Positions 6,000-8,532 of a stretch of 8,532 nucleotides of DNA are shown in pieces. The notes beneath the pieces were generated by a model. It saw nothing but the letters and a program-made list of their open reading frames with translations, was not told where the DNA came from and searched no databases. Source of the DNA: Betaproteobacteria bacterium. GTDB lineage: Bacteria > Pseudomonadota > Gammaproteobacteria > Burkholderiales > Burkholderiaceae_E. Each line of letters opens with the position of its first letter. Position 1 is the first letter of the stretch. The DNA lies in the NCBI GenBank assembly GCA_016868095.1, contig VGHV01000087.1:1-8532 (forward strand). The letters run 5' to 3'. The translations under genes and the position numbers were made by a program.

Positions 6000-7271
6000 T
6001 TAACAATCCAACAATGCGTTGGCAAATTCCTCGGCACGGAAGGCTTGTAAATCGTCAACGCCCTCACCCACACCAATGAAATAAACGGGTATCGGTCGAT
6101 CTTTGAGTTGGTGCGCGAGGGCTAGCAGGGCGCCGCCTTTGGCGGTGCCGTCGAGTTTAGTCACGACCAAACCGCTTAGGGAGATCGCCTCGTCAAAAGC
6201 CTTAACTTGATGGAGCATGTTTTGCCCGGTGTTGCCATCTAGTATGAGCAAGGCCTCGTGAGGAGCATCACTCATGGCCTTGCCAATAACGCGGCGAATC
6301 TTTTTGAGTTCATCCATTAAATGGCTTTGGGTTGGAAGTCTGCCTGCGGTGTCGATCATCACGACACCACTTTGACGCGCACGGCCTGCGCTTACCGCAT
6401 CAAAAGCCACCGCTGCGGGGTCACCGCCTTGTTGAGCGATGACCTCGACCCCGTTGCGTTCGCCCCAAATCGCAAGTTGCTCGCGGGCGGCTGCTCGGAA
6501 TGTGTCGCCCGCCGCAAGTAAAACGCTTTTGCCTTCTCGTTGAACATGCCTTGCGAGCTTGCCGATCGACGTCGTTTTTCCCGCGCCGTTCACACCGGCA
6601 ATCATCAAGACAAGCGGGGTACTTCGATCCAGATCAATACCGCCTTCAAGCGGTATGAGCCGATCCCGAATGAGGTCGCGAAGGCGATAGCGTACGGCCT
6701 GGCCGTCGTGGAGTTTTTCCTGTTTGATCGCCTGCCTTAAGGCGCTGATCAGGGACTCGGTGGCTGCAATCCCAGCGTCGGCTTGAATCAGCGCGGACTC
6801 CAGGTCTTCAAGCATTTGCTCGTCAACTTTGACCACACCAAAAAGATCGGCAAGTTGATTGCGGGTCTTGGCAAGCCCTCCTTTAAGTCGAGCAAACCAT
6901 CCACGCTTCGAGGCGCCTTCATCCTTCGAACCGCCTTCATTGTTAGTGCTTGCGGCATCTGCAGATGCAGGGGCCAACGTCATGGCTTCAGGCTTCAAAG
7001 GCGCGGCGACTTCAGTGGGCAAGGCAGACTGTTGAGTTGCACCGACCGGTGCTGGAGGCGAGGCCTGGGTTTGCGTGTTGGCGACTACCTCCGCCCTAGA
7101 CGACTGAACAAGCTGGGGATCGGGCGACTCTGAGTCCTGGGGACTAGGCGACTCAGCAATCTGGGGACTTGGCGGCTCCGCTACTTGGGGATCAGGCGCC
7201 TGAGCTGACTCGCTTTCGCTTGTTGGAGAGGGAGTAAAAACCGACTTTAGTCGACGAAAAAATCCAAACAT
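6000..7271 (-). CDS. ftsY: signal recognition particle receptor FtsY
   Basis: FtsY is the SRP receptor GTPase that docks ribosome-nascent chains at the membrane for SecYEG insertion. From ATG 7271 it is 423 residues. It begins with an amphipathic membrane-targeting stretch MFGFFRRLKSVF (1-12). A low-complexity, Pro/Ser/Gln/Glu-rich linker follows (13-118), then a second lipid-binding helix SKRGWFARLKGGLAKTRNQL (121-140) and the N domain. The G domain has G1 GVNGAGKTT (226-234), G2 DTFRAAAREQL (256-266), G3 DTAGR (307-311), G4 TKLDG (371-375) and a closing G5 region GVGEGVDDL (400-408). An in-frame ATG at 7376 would add 35 residues, but it lies upstream of the best promoter and other FtsY proteins commonly start like MFGFF. 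It is divergent from rsmD and upstream of rpoH. Confidence 0.95.
   Translation of the reverse strand: MFGFFRRLKSVFTPSPTSESESAQAPDPQVAEPPSPQIAESPSPQDSESPDPQLVQSSRAEVVANTQTQASPPAPVGATQQSALPTEVAAPLKPEAMTLAPASADAASTNNEGGSKDEGASKRGWFARLKGGLAKTRNQLADLFGVVKVDEQMLEDLESALIQADAGIAATESLISALRQAIKQEKLHDGQAVRYRLRDLIRDRLIPLEGGIDLDRSTPLVLMIAGVNGAGKTTSIGKLARHVQREGKSVLLAAGDTFRAAAREQLAIWGERNGVEVIAQQGGDPAAVAFDAVSAGRARQSGVVMIDTAGRLPTQSHLMDELKKIRRVIGKAMSDAPHEALLILDGNTGQNMLHQVKAFDEAISLSGLVVTKLDGTAKGGALLALAHQLKDRPIPVYFIGVGEGVDDLQAFRAEEFANALLDC
7104..7199 (-). repeat. four 24-bp tandem repeats in the ftsY linker
   Basis: Four consecutive 24-bp units encode octapeptides APDPQVAE, PPSPQIAE, SPSPQDSE and SPDPQLVQ (FtsY residues 25-56), consensus (S/P)P(D/S)PQxxE. 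The core CTGGGGA(C/T) on the plus strand recurs every 24 bp, the last copy reading TTGGGGA. The units stay in frame, so copy-number change would lengthen or shorten the linker without a frameshift. Confidence 0.9.
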
Positions 7272-7298
7272 TGATTGCGCACCCGCATGAAGGGGGAG

Positions 7299-7321
7299 GC
7301 TTTGCGCTCGCGGCGCAAAGC
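7299..7321. promoter_or_regulatory. 9-bp perfect inverted repeat in the ftsY/rsmD divergent region
   Basis: GCTTTGCGC (7299-7307), a 5-nt loop, then GCGCAAAGC (7313-7321) form a perfect 9-bp stem, extendable by a G-U and an A-T pair. There is no T-run on either side, so it is not an ordinary terminator. It would lie in the ftsY leader, starting 28 nt before its ATG, and could be a leader hairpin or a protein-binding palindrome. Confidence 0.6.
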
Positions 7322-7327
7322 TTGGAA

Positions 7328-7346
7328 GAGGGCTTAGACTGCCCTC
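7328..7346. promoter_or_regulatory. second inverted repeat in the divergent region
   Basis: GAGGGC (7328-7333), a 7-nt loop, and GCCCTC (7341-7346) form a perfect 6-bp stem just 6 nt from the 9-bp palindrome. It sits at the predicted ftsY transcription start and directly before the GTG candidate start of rsmD at 7347. Its role is unknown. Confidence 0.5.
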
Positions 7347-8051
7347 GTGCATAGTATCGATGATCACACATTGCAATCAACACACGAGAAAGCCTTGACC
7401 ACGCCAAGCAATCCACGAGAACCAAATAGGCTCGCTCGAGCCCAGGGGAGCTTGCGCATCATCGCTGGACGGTGGCGATCAAGACAAGTCGCTGTTCCAG
7501 CCATCGAAGGCCTAAGACCAACCCCCGATCGGGTGCGCCAGACATTATTTGATTGGCTCCAGCATTTTTGGGCAGGCCAGGGGCAGGATTTAAGCGGCAT
7601 GAGGGTGCTTGATGCATTCGCAGGCAGTGGTGCGCTAGGATTTGAAGCGGCTTCGCGCGGAGCGAGCCATGTCAGCTTTCTTGAACAGCACCCGCTAGCA
7701 AGTCAAATGCTTGCGCGGCAGATCGCAAGTTTCCAGGCTGCAAATTTGCAATTGATCAGCGGCCATGCCTTGCGGATTATGGAGCGACTCAACCGTGCTG
7801 CTGAGCGCTTCGATTTGGTGCTGCTTGACCCGCCGTTTGCCTCGCAACTGCACTTGCCGGCAGCTCAATTGGCCATACCCTTGTTATCGGAGGCTGGTTT
7901 GCTTTATGTCGAGTCCGATCAGAGCTGGGCCGAGCACCTGAGCATGGCCAATGAGCCAGCGAGGGAGCTGCTTGCCCATGGCTTTATGGTGCTCAGGCAC
8001 GCTAAGGCTGGTTCAGTGCATTACCATTTACTGCAGAAAAACTCAGCTTAA
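7347..8051 (+). CDS. rsmD: 16S rRNA (guanine966-N2)-methyltransferase
   Basis: RsmD transfers a methyl group from S-adenosylmethionine to N2 of G966 of 16S rRNA in the assembling small subunit. With the GTG start at 7347 the product is 234 residues. The family N-terminal signature is SLRIIAGRWRSRQVAVP (35-51) and GLRPTPDRVRQTLFDWL (55-71). The Rossmann fold follows with SAM motif I VLDAFAGSGALGFEA (87-101) and catalytic motif IV LLDPPF (159-164). The start is not secure: GGAAGAGGG lies 14 nt before the GTG, rather far, and in-frame TTG codons at 7371 and 7395 could serve, the latter giving about 218 residues. The conserved part begins after residue 34, so homology does not decide. It is followed 18 nt later by coaD, a common pairing. 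Confidence 0.93.
   Translation: MHSIDDHTLQSTHEKALTTPSNPREPNRLARAQGSLRIIAGRWRSRQVAVPAIEGLRPTPDRVRQTLFDWLQHFWAGQGQDLSGMRVLDAFAGSGALGFEAASRGASHVSFLEQHPLASQMLARQIASFQAANLQLISGHALRIMERLNRAAERFDLVLLDPPFASQLHLPAAQLAIPLLSEAGLLYVESDQSWAEHLSMANEPARELLAHGFMVLRHAKAGSVHYHLLQKNSA
7351..7380 (-). promoter_or_regulatory. candidate sigma-70 promoter for ftsY
   Basis: On the minus strand TTGATT (7375-7380) and TACTAT (7351-7356) are separated by 18 bp, each matching 4 of 6 consensus bases. Transcription would begin near 7344, giving an ftsY leader of about 73 nt that contains both inverted repeats and supports the ATG at 7271. Found by eye; a modest match. Confidence 0.4.
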
Positions 8052-8069
8052 ATCACACGCGGCCACTTT

Positions 8070-8532
8070 ATGACAACAGCGATCTACCCTGGCACCTTTG
8101 ATCCGATGACCCGAGGCCACGAGGACTTGGTCCGGCGAGCCTGTTCGCTTTTCGACCAATTGATTGTTGCCGTCGCCATAAGTCGCTCCAAATCGACCTG
8201 GTTCGATTTACAAGAGCGCATTGCGATTGCTCAAGCGGTTTTTGCCGGCGAGGCGAAAGTGAGAATCATTCCCTTTGAAGGCCTACTGGTCGATGTCATG
8301 CGAAAAGAGCATGCCAAGGTGGTGATTCGTGGCGTTCGATCAGTGACTGACTTCGATTACGAAGTACCCATGGCAGGTATGAATCGACGCATGTTGCCAG
8401 GTATGGAGACGGTTTTTTTGCTCCCTGCTGATGATCTTGCGCACGTATCGGGCAGCCTGGTTCGGGAGATCGCCAAAATGGGTGGGCCTTTTGAGCCCTT
8501 TGTTCCGGAAGTGGTTGTGCCGTGGATCAAAC
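8070..8532 (+). CDS. coaD: pantetheine-phosphate adenylyltransferase (3' end cut by window)
   Basis: CoaD transfers AMP from ATP to 4'-phosphopantetheine, the penultimate step of coenzyme A synthesis, in the cytoplasm. The 154 visible residues cover nearly the whole enzyme; family members are about 160-170 long and no stop is reached. Signatures are AIYPGTFDPMTRGHEDLV (4-21) with the nucleotidyltransferase TxGH (H17), the ISRSK loop with K41 for the phosphate, VVIRGVRSVTDFDYE (84-98), MAGMNRRMLPGMETVFL (101-117) and the ATP-binding SGSLVREIA (127-135). The ATG lies 18 nt after the rsmD stop with no evident Shine-Dalgarno, so it is probably translated from the rsmD transcript. Confidence 0.95.
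   Translation, partial: MTTAIYPGTFDPMTRGHEDLVRRACSLFDQLIVAVAISRSKSTWFDLQERIAIAQAVFAGEAKVRIIPFEGLLVDVMRKEHAKVVIRGVRSVTDFDYEVPMAGMNRRMLPGMETVFLLPADDLAHVSGSLVREIAKMGGPFEPFVPEVVVPWIK

Noticed and set aside
5812..6006. A 64-codon open frame across the rpoH leader and CIRCE site
   Set aside because: It overlaps the regulatory region and the start of rpoH in another frame, has no recognisable similarity, and no good ribosome site.
7328..7346. The GAGGGC/GCCCTC hairpin as a terminator
   Set aside because: It lies between divergent gene starts, where no transcript should end, and is not followed by a T-run on either strand.
7272..7376. N-terminal extension of FtsY from an ATG at 7376
   Set aside because: The extra 35 residues lack FtsY features, would place the start upstream of the best promoter and within the rsmD coding frame, while MFGFFRRLKSVF at 7271 is a typical FtsY beginning.
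1..8532. CRISPR array, insertion sequence, prophage, toxin-antitoxin or defence system
   Set aside because: All gene-length coding space is explained by conserved housekeeping, oxidase-assembly, transport and stress genes. The only tandem repeats are the 28-bp array, without spacers, and the coding repeats in ftsY.

Overview
The window looks like chromosome of a betaproteobacterium, most probably a Burkholderiales relative. The evidence is the order of a cytochrome oxidase assembly operon (SURF1, a small SCO-like protein, ctaA, ctaB, SCO) running towards rpoH, followed by ftsY and rsmD-coaD, plus the style of the CoaD and RpoH proteins. Base composition is moderate by eye. I see no mobile element, CRISPR array, rRNA or tRNA gene, or sign of recent transfer.

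Positions 1-3443 (plus strand) hold tightly packed genes for building a heme-copper terminal oxidase. They are the tail of a SURF1 gene, a membrane-anchored SCO/thioredoxin-fold protein, heme A synthase (ctaA), heme O synthase (ctaB, best started at a GTG at 1853 rather than at an upstream ATG inside ctaA), and a SCO lipoprotein. CtaB turns heme B into heme O and CtaA turns heme O into heme A. SCO proteins and SURF1 help assemble the copper and heme centres.

Positions 3444-4878 are convergent with this operon. A Cys-type glutathione peroxidase gene (minus strand) overlaps the 3' end of an EamA/DMT transporter gene by an ATGA. A 28-bp tandem repeat fills the gap between the SCO and peroxidase genes.

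Positions 4962-7271 (minus strand) hold rpoH (sigma-32) and upstream of it ftsY (SRP receptor). The rpoH leader contains a nearly perfect CIRCE operator overlapping an extended -10 promoter, so heat-shock sigma factor synthesis is probably repressed by HrcA. FtsY has a Pro/Ser/Gln/Glu-rich linker with four octapeptide repeats before its NG domain.

Positions 7272-8532 contain a divergent control region with two adjacent perfect inverted repeats, then rsmD (16S rRNA m2G966 methyltransferase) and coaD (phosphopantetheine adenylyltransferase, cut by the window end).

This is mostly conserved housekeeping sequence. I find no convincing new multi-gene system. The most interesting points are the CIRCE-rpoH promoter architecture, the SCO-like protein that lacks the copper-ligand histidine, the tandem repeat at the convergent gene ends, the FtsY repeat linker and the paired palindromes upstream of ftsY/rsmD.
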